This document shows positions 1 to 6,459 of a stretch of DNA of 16,982 bases, in pieces. Each line of letters begins with the position of its first letter. The first letter of the stretch is position 1. The notes under the pieces were generated by a model. The model worked only from the letters and a program-made list of their open reading frames with translations. It made no database searches and was not told the origin of the DNA. Origin of the DNA: CAYVAR01 sp964449675 (GTDB lineage Bacteria > Patescibacteriota > Microgenomatia > UBA10105 > UBA927); contig CAYVAR010000026.1 in NCBI GenBank assembly GCA_964449675.1, forward strand, positions 1-16,982, read 5' to 3'. The position numbers were made by a program, and so were the translations under genes.

Positions 1-17
1 GAAGGTTCGCATACTTC
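1..17 (-). repeat. 17-bp REP-like repeat, inverted copy
   Basis: This is the exact reverse complement of GAAGTATGCGAACCTTC, which occurs in direct orientation at 253, 421 and 1511. The copy sits on the first base of the window and inside the transposase reading frame. If this window is a whole contig, the assembly may have broken at this repeat. Confidence 0.8.
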
Positions 18-413
18 TCTTCCATACCAGAGTTTATTCGTCGAGCCTGTATTACCTACAGTCATAAGTTTAATCGACTGCACGGTCGTGAAGGAGCTCT
101 TTTTCAAGGACGGTTCAAAATCAAACATATCCCAAACGACCCCGATGTGTTACAAGTTGCACGGTATATACATTTAAATCCAGTTGTAGGAGGTTTAGTA
201 ACAAAACCAGAGTATTGGATGTTTAACGACTATCATGAATATGCAATTCCTGGAAGTATGCGAACCTTCCAAATAACCAACCCGGGGTTGATACTCTCAT
301 ATTTTGGAGACAGTACTCAGAAATATAAGGAGTTTATAGAAGAATCAATATCAGAACGAGAGTCGAGAACGATTGCAAAATACATTATGGATGCGGAAGA
401 TGAACAAGCGTAG
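3..413 (+). CDS. REP-associated Y1/IS200-like transposase, C-terminal part (5' end outside window)
   Basis: The reading frame is open from the left edge of the window to the TAG stop at 411-413, so only the C-terminal part of about 136 residues is present. The segment GREGALFQGRFK, followed about 20 residues later by ARYIHLNPV and GLV, is typical of the RAYT (TnpA_REP) branch of Y1 single-strand transposases, which act on short palindromic repeats. The upstream part, with the HUH metal-binding motif, is missing, so activity cannot be judged. A GTG at 147 could be called as a start, but the family motif LFQGRFK lies upstream of it, so that call would truncate the protein. Exact copies of a 17-bp repeat lie at the window edge, inside the gene (encoding S-M-R-T-F) and just after the stop. 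No neighbour appears functionally linked. Confidence 0.85.
   Translation, partial: RFAYFSSIPEFIRRACITYSHKFNRLHGREGALFQGRFKIKHIPNDPDVLQVARYIHLNPVVGGLVTKPEYWMFNDYHEYAIPGSMRTFQITNPGLILSYFGDSTQKYKEFIEESISERESRTIAKYIMDAEDEQA
253..269 (+). repeat. 17-bp REP-like repeat, copy inside transposase gene
   Basis: Exact copy of GAAGTATGCGAACCTTC within the transposase coding frame. Flanking bases extend the terminal inverted match to GGAAG/CTTCC (252-270), so a short hairpin can form. Confidence 0.8.
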
Positions 414-420
414 AACAATA

Positions 421-437
421 GAAGTATGCGAACCTTC
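421..437 (+). repeat. 17-bp REP-like repeat, copy just after transposase stop
   Basis: Exact copy beginning 7 bases after the transposase stop. It shares the preceding AATA with the copy at 1511. With that copy it brackets the protein D gene and its leader. Confidence 0.85.
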
Positions 438-600
438 CATCTTTTGTCCGTTGGTGAAATTGATCTAGTTTCTTTCGGATTGCATCGGTTACGCTCTGAT
501 AAATGATTCCCTTAGTCCGTTGAAGGCACTTGTTTGATTGCGTTGACAGCTTCTTTTCAAATACTTTAGGATAACCTAAGTTTTGTTGCTAACCGCTCTC

Positions 601-677
601 GGAGGCAACTATTAGCGTATATAGTCTACCATTACAGGTGAGACAGTGTCTGCCCAGACATGCTAATGGTTGCCTCC
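601..677 (+). other. Long imperfect hairpin, candidate structured RNA or mobile-element end
   Basis: GGAGGCAACTATTAGC (601-616) pairs with GCTAATGGTTGCCTCC (662-677) over 16 positions, with one T-G wobble. The 45-base interior can form two further hairpins: GTCTACC/GGTGAGAC (624-644, one bulge) and TGTCT/AGACA (647-660). The first arm of the latter could instead pair with AGACA at 641-645, so two alternative folds exist. A short T-run (682-686) follows the outer stem, so it may end transcription coming from the transposase. It could also be an ncRNA, a leader or a transposon end. The rest of 438-600 holds only a small hairpin around TTAGGATAACCTAA and nothing else I recognise. Confidence 0.5.
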
Positions 678-692
678 TGTGCTTTTTAGATG

Positions 693-721
693 TTTACACT
701 GCCTGTTATTTCTCTCATATT
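693..721 (+). promoter_or_regulatory. Candidate promoter for protein D gene
   Basis: A -35-like TTTACA (693-698, 5/6 to consensus) and a -10-like CATATT (716-721, 4/6) are separated by 17 bases. The start point would be near 728, giving a leader of about 77 bases that holds a small GTAC-centred hairpin around 757-775. Confidence 0.4.
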
Positions 722-787
722 CCTCTCACTCTCTATCCTAATTTTTTCGCATGTAGAAGATATGTGTACGTACATATTTTTTCATTG

Positions 788-799
788 AAAGGAGGTGAT
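788..799 (+). promoter_or_regulatory. Near-ideal ribosome binding site of protein D gene
   Basis: AAAGGAGGTGAT matches the complement of the 16S rRNA 3' end over 12 bases, with the core GGAGGTGA ending 6 bases before the ATG at 805. This fixes the start and predicts strong translation. Confidence 0.85.
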
Positions 800-804
800 A
801 ACTG

Positions 805-1407
805 ATGAACACATGGAGAATGAAAGTACTTTGTCAATTGGGAGCTCTCGTACTTGTAACCACTCCCCTGTCAACCGTCTATGCCGCTGATTTAGAAATA
901 AGCGGAAACGGGCAAGGTTCAAACAACACGATTAACGTTTCCAATGATTGTAATGTAACCGTGAAGCAGAAAAGCAAAACGAACGCAAACGTGGAAATAA
1001 ACGCTTCGTCAAATACCGGAAACAACAGCGCGAGCAATAACACCAACGGAAACGTTTCTGTCGATACCGGCAACGCAACAACGTCAGTCAACGTCGTTGT
1101 TTCAGGCGGCTCAAACGAGGCAACAGCACCGGATTGTTGTCTGTGTAACACGACCAGCAACGTGCTTGTGTCTGGAAACGGGATTAACTCTAATAATACG
1201 GTCAATGAGACCAATACACAGAATACGACGGTGAAACAAAAAACCAAGACAAAAGCGCGTATCAAAGTAAAGAAAGCGAAGTCGAAGACCGGCAACAACA
1301 ATGCTGACGGCAATACCGGTCCGGGTGACGTAAATGTCACGAGTGGAAACGCTAATACTTCGGTAGACGTCAATGTTACCGGAGGTGACAATTTACTTAA
1401 TCCATAA
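805..1407 (+). CDS. Secreted GNG-repeat surface protein D (two repeats, basic)
   Basis: This is a 200-residue secreted protein of no named family that I recognise. A signal peptide (about residues 1-28, ending VYA-A) is followed by two repeats of about 90 residues beginning SGNG at 33 and 123. Each has the order SGNG-x-x-S-N-N-T, T-V-K-Q-K, TGNN, then DTGNA or TSGNA. A Cys-Cys doublet (111-112, with a third Cys at 114) closes the first repeat at the same place as in protein A. The second repeat has a strongly basic stretch (about 144-162, K-Q-K-T-K-T-K and K-V-K-K-A-K). Alternating polar and beta-branched residues suggest beta-rich, solenoid-like or amyloid-like units; that is inference. There is no C-terminal anchor, so the protein is presumably released or assembled outside. 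It converges with the sortase/repeat-protein cluster and is expressed separately from it. Confidence 0.8.
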   Translation: MNTWRMKVLCQLGALVLVTTPLSTVYAADLEISGNGQGSNNTINVSNDCNVTVKQKSKTNANVEINASSNTGNNSASNNTNGNVSVDTGNATTSVNVVVSGGSNEATAPDCCLCNTTSNVLVSGNGINSNNTVNETNTQNTTVKQKTKTKARIKVKKAKSKTGNNNADGNTGPGDVNVTSGNANTSVDVNVTGGDNLLNP

Positions 1408-1425
1408 GGAGAAGAATGCTCCCAC

Positions 1426-1442
1426 CTCGCCCCTTTGGCGAG
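1426..1442 (+). other. GC-rich hairpin after protein D gene
   Basis: CTCGCC and GGCGAG form a 6-bp stem around a 5-base loop, followed by ATAAAATA rather than a T-run. It may assist the terminator 10 bases further on or stabilise the 3' end of the mRNA. Confidence 0.5.
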
Positions 1443-1451
1443 ATAAAATAT

Positions 1452-1489
1452 AAAAAGCCCTGCTTTGGTCTGCCCAGGTAGGGCTTTTT
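1452..1489. terminator. Bidirectional intrinsic terminator
   Basis: AAAAAGCCCT and AGGGCTTTTT form a perfect 10-bp inverted repeat with T-tracts on both strands. It ends the protein D transcript on the plus strand and can also stop the sortase cluster on the minus strand. Confidence 0.9.
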
Positions 1490-1510
1490 TCTGGGATGAG
1501 TTTATAAATA

Positions 1511-1527
1511 GAAGTATGCGAACCTTC
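1511..1527 (+). repeat. 17-bp REP-like repeat, copy downstream of the sortase gene
   Basis: Exact copy in the gap between the bidirectional terminator (1452-1489) and the sortase stop codon (1530-1532). It lies outside any gene, as expected for a dispersed REP-type element rather than a coding coincidence. Confidence 0.85.
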
Positions 1528-1529
1528 TG

Positions 1530-2204
1530 TCATGGTCGGAGGGGTTTGGCGTGAACAATCAATCGCTTGGTGTCTAAAAATCCGGAACAGGTAAAAAGCG
1601 TAAGTTCTTCCGCATCGGAGGATTTAATATGTTCAATTTGCGAAGGGTCAACGAGTTTGGTTTCGGCAACGCGATACCGAAACCAACGATCTTTGGTGAG
1701 GATATATATGTCTTCATCTTTTTTAATATATCGAATTGGACCAAATAATTCATCTCGAGCGTGAGCAAAGATAACCGTATTTCCGATTTCCCCTGGATTT
1801 GCAGATCCGACCCCATGGGATGCGGTAGTTTCAGAGAGTTCCCAATAACCGTTGACCACTTGCGCTTCTACGATGGAGAGGTCTACTTTGTATGACGGCA
1901 CGATGATTCGAAGCGGTGGTTGTGTGGGAACTTTATCACTTAATAATTTTTCGTCGATCCGAAACGGTGTAGCCTCTAATGTTTTTCGTATTGTAGTTGA
2001 TGCTATTTGTGTAAATTGAGATTGTGGACGAGCGAGACGACCGGTTGCAACTAAGCGGTACACACTCGGAAACGTGACGAGTAAAAAACCGACGAGGAAC
2101 ATCCAAAGGCCAACAAGGCGTTGGTGTGTTCGAAGCCATGCGGGTATAACCGTTAGGCGAGAACGGATTTTTTTCGAAGTAGATGAGTACCGGCGAGCAG
2201 ACAT
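1530..2204 (-). CDS. Sortase family transpeptidase (class D/E-like)
   Basis: Sortases cleave a C-terminal sorting motif of secreted proteins and join it covalently to an envelope acceptor or to another subunit. This 224-residue protein has an N-terminal membrane segment (about residues 28-50) and an outward-facing catalytic domain. All three catalytic residues are visible: His148 in IFAHAR, Cys206 in TLFTC and Arg214 in KRLIVHA. GNTVIFAH and the TL-x-TC block are hallmark motifs. The start at 2204 lies 52 bases inside the 3' end of protein C gene, which implies coupled expression, and I see no good ribosome binding site. Its likely clients are proteins B and C next door, whose tails look like sorting signals. 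The class assignment (D or E rather than A) is an impression from the motifs. Confidence 0.93.
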   Translation of the reverse strand: MSARRYSSTSKKIRSRLTVIPAWLRTHQRLVGLWMFLVGFLLVTFPSVYRLVATGRLARPQSQFTQIASTTIRKTLEATPFRIDEKLLSDKVPTQPPLRIIVPSYKVDLSIVEAQVVNGYWELSETTASHGVGSANPGEIGNTVIFAHARDELFGPIRYIKKDEDIYILTKDRWFRYRVAETKLVDPSQIEHIKSSDAEELTLFTCSGFLDTKRLIVHAKPLRP

Positions 2205-2794
2205 ACAATGCCAGAGGTAGTGAGGATTGTTTCAAGAGTTTCTTCTCCAGAGGCTGCAGATAGTCCCATTACTTGACCAACAGGACCACCAGCTCCTCCG
2301 GCGCCGCCATTTCCTCCCCCATTACCATTGTTACCTCCGCTTGGTGGCGGGCCACCAACACCACCAGGAGGAGTTGGCGTGGGAGTAGACGTCGGTTGGA
2401 AACCAAGCGGAGTTGGTGTTGCTGATGGCTTTGGTTTTCCTGGATCAGGAGTCGGTGTCGGTGTTTTTGTCGGGCAACAGGGGACATTTGCTTGATTGCT
2501 GTTGAACTGATTGCTGACATTGACGTTTGTGCTCGCGTTTCCCGTGGTAATCGATCCGCCGTTTCCGCCAGAAACACTGTTGCCTCCTGTATTGGCATTA
2601 GCATCGATAGTGTTATTGAAGGATCCCTGGTTATGCTGCTCTACATTGGTAGATTGTCCGCTTTGGAGGTTAATTTGATTTTGGGAATTTGCAGCATTTC
2701 CAAAAATATTGAGCTCTAACGCCCGGGCGTTTCCCAGAAGTATAAGTGAGAGGCCGACAAAAAGAGTTGCAACGATAAATCCTTTGGCAATCAT
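2153..2794 (-). CDS. GNG-repeat surface protein C, single repeat with anchor tail
   Basis: This 213-residue protein has a signal peptide (about 1-25), one repeat (FGNAANSQNQ at 31, then NTGGN and TTGNASTNVNV) that closes with Cys-Cys at 106-107, and a Pro/Thr/Gly-rich stretch (about 110-172, T-P-T-P then G-G-N-G-G). It ends with LSAASGE (178-184), a hydrophobic segment and a short basic end (RKK). That tail order is the plan of a sortase substrate, although LSAASGE is not the classic LPxTG. I chose the ATG at 2794 because it gives a clean signal peptide. An in-frame start at 2863 would add 23 polar residues and overlap protein B. The gene lies 22 bases after protein B, and its 3' end overlaps the sortase start. 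It could be a short cap or base subunit. Confidence 0.78.
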   Translation of the reverse strand: MIAKGFIVATLFVGLSLILLGNARALELNIFGNAANSQNQINLQSGQSTNVEQHNQGSFNNTIDANANTGGNSVSGGNGGSITTGNASTNVNVSNQFNSNQANVPCCPTKTPTPTPDPGKPKPSATPTPLGFQPTSTPTPTPPGGVGGPPPSGGNNGNGGGNGGAGGAGGPVGQVMGLSAASGEETLETILTTSGIVCLLAGTHLLRKKSVLA

Positions 2795-2816
2795 ACTATT
2801 TTTCGGGGGCAGAAAT

Positions 2817-5111
2817 TTATGTGATGGCAGGATGTTTCCTGCGGTGAAGAACTTTGAGGGCAATTTTTCTTACCGCAATGGCGACTATACCACATACGGC
2901 AAGTAATAGCAACCATGCGAGGTTTATTGTGTATGTTTTTTTACCTTTGACCGATGAATCACTTGTACTATTTTTGTTTTCTGATGTTGCACCCAAGACG
3001 AGCGCGCTTGATCCATGTGGTGCATTGATCGGGCCAACAGTTGCCAAAAGTGGTGTGGGGGAGGGCTGCGGACTAGATCCAGACGTACTCGTGTTTTGGT
3101 GCGTCGTTGTGGATCCGCCAGACGGTGGAGGCGCAGTATTATTGTTTGGAGATCCAAGAGATACGTCCGCCCCACCAATTGCAGGAGGGTTTTCGGTCTG
3201 CTGTGTCGACGCTGCTGCAAGCGGTTTATTTTTTTTCTGTCCCAGACCAACAAAGTCCCCTGCCCAACTACCAAATACATTGACCACAGTCACAAATAAT
3301 TTTCCACCACCAGTAATATTATTGTTGACGAAGTTGACGAGATTTGCAACGATATTTGCATCACCGGTATTTATACTATTATCACCATTGGTATTATTGC
3401 TTGTGCTATTTCCCCCTGTATTTGCAGAAAGATTTAAGTTATTTACGACGTGCGCAGTATTTGTTTGTACGGTTGTATTATTTGTCGTTTGGTTGACTGT
3501 GCCTGTATTTGTCGAACCAGCACCATTGCCGCTGTTGACTACCGTGATCTCTCCTGATGGATCTGCCGCAAATTCGCTGCCGCTTGATCCCGCATAATGT
3601 GCGTCGGGATCTCCCCCCAAAATCTGTCCTATCCAGTTTCCTGCATCGTTAATAAGTACCAGCCACCATACCTGCCCATCAATATTTGAATTTGCAATAT
3701 TGAGGACATTCGCATCGATTGATGCGTTTCCAGTCGTTATTTCATTGTCCCCGCCTGTGTTTGCACTCGTGGAATTCTTACCTGTATTCGTATCCAATGT
3801 AAGGATATTATCTATATCTGCTGCATTTGCTTGAAAGGTTATGTCATTTAAATCTTGATTAATTGTAGAAGAATTGGTCGACTGGCTGCCATTACCAAGA
3901 TTAGCTGCGAGTACATCACCTGCGCAGCAACCTGCGAGGAATTCTTCCGGAAAAATTATATCTCCTGTAAGATCTCCGTATATGTTGACGACTCCGTAGT
4001 AGACGTTACCCGCGAGATTATTGTTTGCAAATGTTAAGGCATTTGCTGAAACATTTGCGTTTCCCGTATCGATCTGGGAATCACCGCCGGTATTTGCATC
4101 GGCTGTATTATTTCCAGAGTCTGAGGCAAGGGTCATGAAATTACCTACAGATGCGTCGTTTGTTTGAAATGAATAGTTATTCGTGAGTGAATCTACATCT
4201 GCCGTATTTGTGGATGATGATCCATTGTCAGAATTCTTTACCAGTACGTCACCACCACGGCAACCCGATATGCAGCCACTTGCAAAATCAAGAACAATAT
4301 CACCGATATGGTCATCAACAACATTAAATTCAGATACCATCACCCCATCAACATTAGTATTGACGCTGGAAATTATTGTTCCGGATGTATTCGCGTTCCC
4401 CGTTGAAATCGATGTATTTCCCACGTTACCGTTTGCGGTATTTTGACCTGACGTAGAGGTTTGGTCGAGAGAATTTTTAACCGTTGCACTATTATCCTGT
4501 ATCGTAAGACTATCGCCGGTGAGGGAAACCGATCCGCTATTGGTTGACTGCGTTCCGTTTCCATTATTGACGATGCCGACACTCGGACCATTGCTATCGC
4601 CCACAGACGGAGTACCTGCTAGGCTCGTATTCGTATTGGCCGCGACACCAACCCCAGCGGTATTGGTGGCGTCTCCGGTGTCTATCGACGGATCTCCGAC
4701 TTGCCCGTTTGCGGTTTGATAGCCGGTTTGTTGACCGCTGTCTGCACCTGTTGTTTGAGCAGGAGATCCTCCTTGTTGACTTGTTGGTGTTACGCCGTCA
4801 GATACCGGATCGCTTGAGACGCTTTGCTCTTCAGACGAATCGTTCGTGGAAGCTTGTGCAGCATCTTCACTTGTAGCTGGCGTAACTTCAGGCGTTGGTG
4901 CAGTCGGGGCGGTAGGAGCGGAAGGCGCGGTGGGGGCGGTTGGCTCGGAGGACGGAGGCGGTGGCGGTGGAGGTGCAGTTGGGGCAGTCGGGGCCGTAGG
5001 AGCAGTAGGTGCCGTCGGTGCGGACTGCGCGACCACGAGCTCTCCCCCTTGGCCAAACACCAGAAGGTTTATGAGCAGAATCGTTATCACTTTGTGAAAA
5101 AGTTTTTTCAT
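2817..5111 (-). CDS. Large anchored GNG-repeat surface protein B
   Basis: This 764-residue protein has a signal peptide (about 1-29) and a Pro/Thr/Ala stalk (30-75, T-A-P triplets and a run of prolines). A Ser/Thr/Gln-rich linker and a partial unit (GDPSIDTGDA, 139-148) follow. Four large repeats begin at about 184, 296, 407 and 528. Each repeat has GNG/DNG-x-x-S-x-N, TG-x-N, NTGG/NTNG and TGNA-type motifs, then a hydrophobic extension (for example VVNIYGDLTGDI) that makes units of about 111-121 residues. Cysteines fall at unit ends (280/284, 395-396). After a second linker come LVLGATSE (704-711), a membrane segment (about 729-748) and a basic tail. This fits a surface-anchored scaffold or base. 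There is no clear ribosome binding site, and the gene is probably co-transcribed with protein A. The repeats may bind or nucleate A and D; that is inference. Confidence 0.85.
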   Translation of the reverse strand: MKKLFHKVITILLINLLVFGQGGELVVAQSAPTAPTAPTAPTAPTAPPPPPPPSSEPTAPTAPSAPTAPTAPTPEVTPATSEDAAQASTNDSSEEQSVSSDPVSDGVTPTSQQGGSPAQTTGADSGQQTGYQTANGQVGDPSIDTGDATNTAGVGVAANTNTSLAGTPSVGDSNGPSVGIVNNGNGTQSTNSGSVSLTGDSLTIQDNSATVKNSLDQTSTSGQNTANGNVGNTSISTGNANTSGTIISSVNTNVDGVMVSEFNVVDDHIGDIVLDFASGCISGCRGGDVLVKNSDNGSSSTNTADVDSLTNNYSFQTNDASVGNFMTLASDSGNNTADANTGGDSQIDTGNANVSANALTFANNNLAGNVYYGVVNIYGDLTGDIIFPEEFLAGCCAGDVLAANLGNGSQSTNSSTINQDLNDITFQANAADIDNILTLDTNTGKNSTSANTGGDNEITTGNASIDANVLNIANSNIDGQVWWLVLINDAGNWIGQILGGDPDAHYAGSSGSEFAADPSGEITVVNSGNGAGSTNTGTVNQTTNNTTVQTNTAHVVNNLNLSANTGGNSTSNNTNGDNSINTGDANIVANLVNFVNNNITGGGKLFVTVVNVFGSWAGDFVGLGQKKNKPLAAASTQQTENPPAIGGADVSLGSPNNNTAPPPSGGSTTTHQNTSTSGSSPQPSPTPLLATVGPINAPHGSSALVLGATSENKNSTSDSSVKGKKTYTINLAWLLLLAVCGIVAIAVRKIALKVLHRRKHPAIT
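4890..5024 (-). repeat. Low-complexity repeat encoding the T-A-P stalk
   Basis: Tandem 9-bp-like units encode Thr-Ala-Pro triplets with an internal run of proline codons (around 4957-4978). Such tracts vary in length by slippage, so the stalk length may differ between strains, and short-read assembly could be wrong here. Confidence 0.75.
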
Positions 5112-5144
5112 AAGAAACTTAAGTTACCTACGATTTCCTCTGGT

Positions 5145-5185
5145 CGTAGGGTGTCCCGTCGAAGTGCAAGCGGGATCACCCTACG
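5145..5185 (-). other. Strong intercistronic hairpin between protein A and B genes
   Basis: The arms 5145-5158 and 5171-5185 pair over 14 bp with one bulged base (CGTAGGGTG/CACCCTACG plus TCCCG/CGGGA) around a 12-base loop. No T-run follows on the minus strand, so it is a poor intrinsic terminator. It better fits an mRNA-stabilising or expression-damping element that separates a major subunit (A) from its downstream partner (B). Confidence 0.6.
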
Positions 5186-5195
5186 AACCATTGGA

Positions 5196-6428
5196 TTAGA
5201 GCAAACCGAGCAAAGCCATCAGTTGTTCCCAACTCAACGAGAGGTTGAGGTTGAACTCAAAATCCGGCCAATCTTCTGGCATATTTCCATAGGAATTGAC
5301 ATTACCAGAATTGCTTACGTCAACAACACTTTCAGCATCTCCCGTGTCGATTGATGGATCACCACCATCGACGCTACCGGTATTGTCCTCGGCGTCGTTT
5401 TTGCCTGTCTTGGCGTCCGCATAGACATCGGTGTCACAATCTTCGTCATCACCACACTCGTTATCCTGGAAGACGTCAAGTGAATCATCAAGCGCGAGCA
5501 GAATATCGTTTGTTGTGTCCGTTCCGTTGTCTGCTATTTTTGCAAGCAGGTCCAAAAGACATCCACAGTCAACGTCTGCCCAGTTGAAGTTCACCATGTT
5601 GTCAACACTCACGTCGACATCTGCGTTACCCGTGTCGATCGAAACGTCGCCTCCGGTATTGTCGTTGGCGTCGTTTTTGCCTGTTTTGGCGTCCGCATCG
5701 ACATAGTTGTCGATATCAGCAACGTTATCCTGTGTGATAACTATAGCGCTATCCAAATCCAAATCGATCAGGTTGTCGCTATTACTACCGTTACCAAGAA
5801 TGCGAGCACTCAGTGACCCTCCCTGACCGTCTCCGCCGACCTGTGCCCAGTTGGCATTGGCGGTATTACTTACGTCAACATTCACTTCGGCATTGCCGGT
5901 ATCGATGGATACGCTTCCGCCGGTATTGTCGTTGGCGTCGTTTTTGCCTGTTTTGGCGTCCGCGTAGACGTCGTTATCGATCTCTGCATTATTGTCCTGG
6001 AAGACATTAACCGTTGAGTTTTGGTCAAGATCGACGGTATTGTTTGAGTTTGTTCCGTTGCCACTAATCGTGACATTGGTATCGCCCTGTGGACAACAGT
6101 CGACACTTGCGCTATTGCTGTTGACTGCGTTAGAAACGCTGACATTTACTGTAGCGTCCCCTGTGTCAACATCTACGTCGCCGCCGGTATTATCGTTGGC
6201 GTCGTTGTTGCCTGTACTCGCGTCTGCATCGACATAGTTATCGATATCTGCCGTATTGTTCTGAACGACGGTTGTGTTCGTTGTTAGCGTCACGTTTGCC
6301 GCATTGGTTGAACTGGAGCCATTACCAGAAATCTGGATAACGGTTTCCGCGTATACAGGAAGCGCAGTATTGAGCATCATCGCTCCTGAAGCAAGGACCG
6401 ACAATAATTGTTTTTTATAATTTGTCAT
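5196..6428 (-). CDS. Secreted acidic GNG-repeat surface protein A (four repeats)
   Basis: This is a 410-residue secreted protein. A signal peptide (about 1-27, ending VYA) is followed by four repeats beginning SGNG at 34 and 122, LGNG at 211 and ADNG at 299, a period of 88-89 residues. Each unit runs GNG-x-x-S-x-N, V-x-Q-(D/N)-N-x-A-(D/E)-I-D-N, A-D-A-(K/S)-TG-(K/N)-N-D-A, N-D-NTGG and DTG-(N/D)-A. Cysteines close units (111-112, 288/290), and a pair lies in the last unit (325/331). The protein is strikingly acidic, unlike basic protein D. The C-terminus is short and hydrophobic (LSWEQLMALLGLL), with no basic tail and no sorting motif, so it is likely a soluble subunit. GGAGGTGA lies 9 bases before the ATG, predicting strong translation. 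Function is unknown to me; an amyloid- or solenoid-like fibre subunit is the leading guess. Confidence 0.85.
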   Translation of the reverse strand: MTNYKKQLLSVLASGAMMLNTALPVYAETVIQISGNGSSSTNAANVTLTTNTTVVQNNTADIDNYVDADASTGNNDANDNTGGDVDVDTGDATVNVSVSNAVNSNSASVDCCPQGDTNVTISGNGTNSNNTVDLDQNSTVNVFQDNNAEIDNDVYADAKTGKNDANDNTGGSVSIDTGNAEVNVDVSNTANANWAQVGGDGQGGSLSARILGNGSNSDNLIDLDLDSAIVITQDNVADIDNYVDADAKTGKNDANDNTGGDVSIDTGNADVDVSVDNMVNFNWADVDCGCLLDLLAKIADNGTDTTNDILLALDDSLDVFQDNECGDDEDCDTDVYADAKTGKNDAEDNTGSVDGGDPSIDTGDAESVVDVSNSGNVNSYGNMPEDWPDFEFNLNLSLSWEQLMALLGLL

Positions 6429-6439
6429 GTAATTATTTC

Positions 6440-6447
6440 ACCTCCCT
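6440..6447 (-). promoter_or_regulatory. Strong ribosome binding site of protein A gene
   Basis: Read on the minus strand, GAGGTGA preceded by GGG complements the 16S rRNA 3' end and lies about 9 bases before the ATG (6426-6428). Proteins B and C and the sortase downstream lack such a site. Confidence 0.75.
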
Positions 6448-6459
6448 TCGGAATAAATT

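Noticed and set aside
879..1391. Long open frame on the minus strand opposite protein D gene
   Set aside because: It mirrors the low-complexity repeat codons of protein D, has no ribosome site, and gives a peptide with no domain pattern; D has a signal peptide and an ideal ribosome site.
2854..3597. Long plus-strand open frame opposite protein B gene
   Set aside because: It is a by-product of the biased Asn/Thr/Gly codons of protein B. The translation is a featureless hydrophobic/proline mix.
4890..5030. CRISPR-like tandem repeats
   Set aside because: These are in-frame codon repeats for T-A-P and proline, with no spacers. No CRISPR array is present anywhere in the window.
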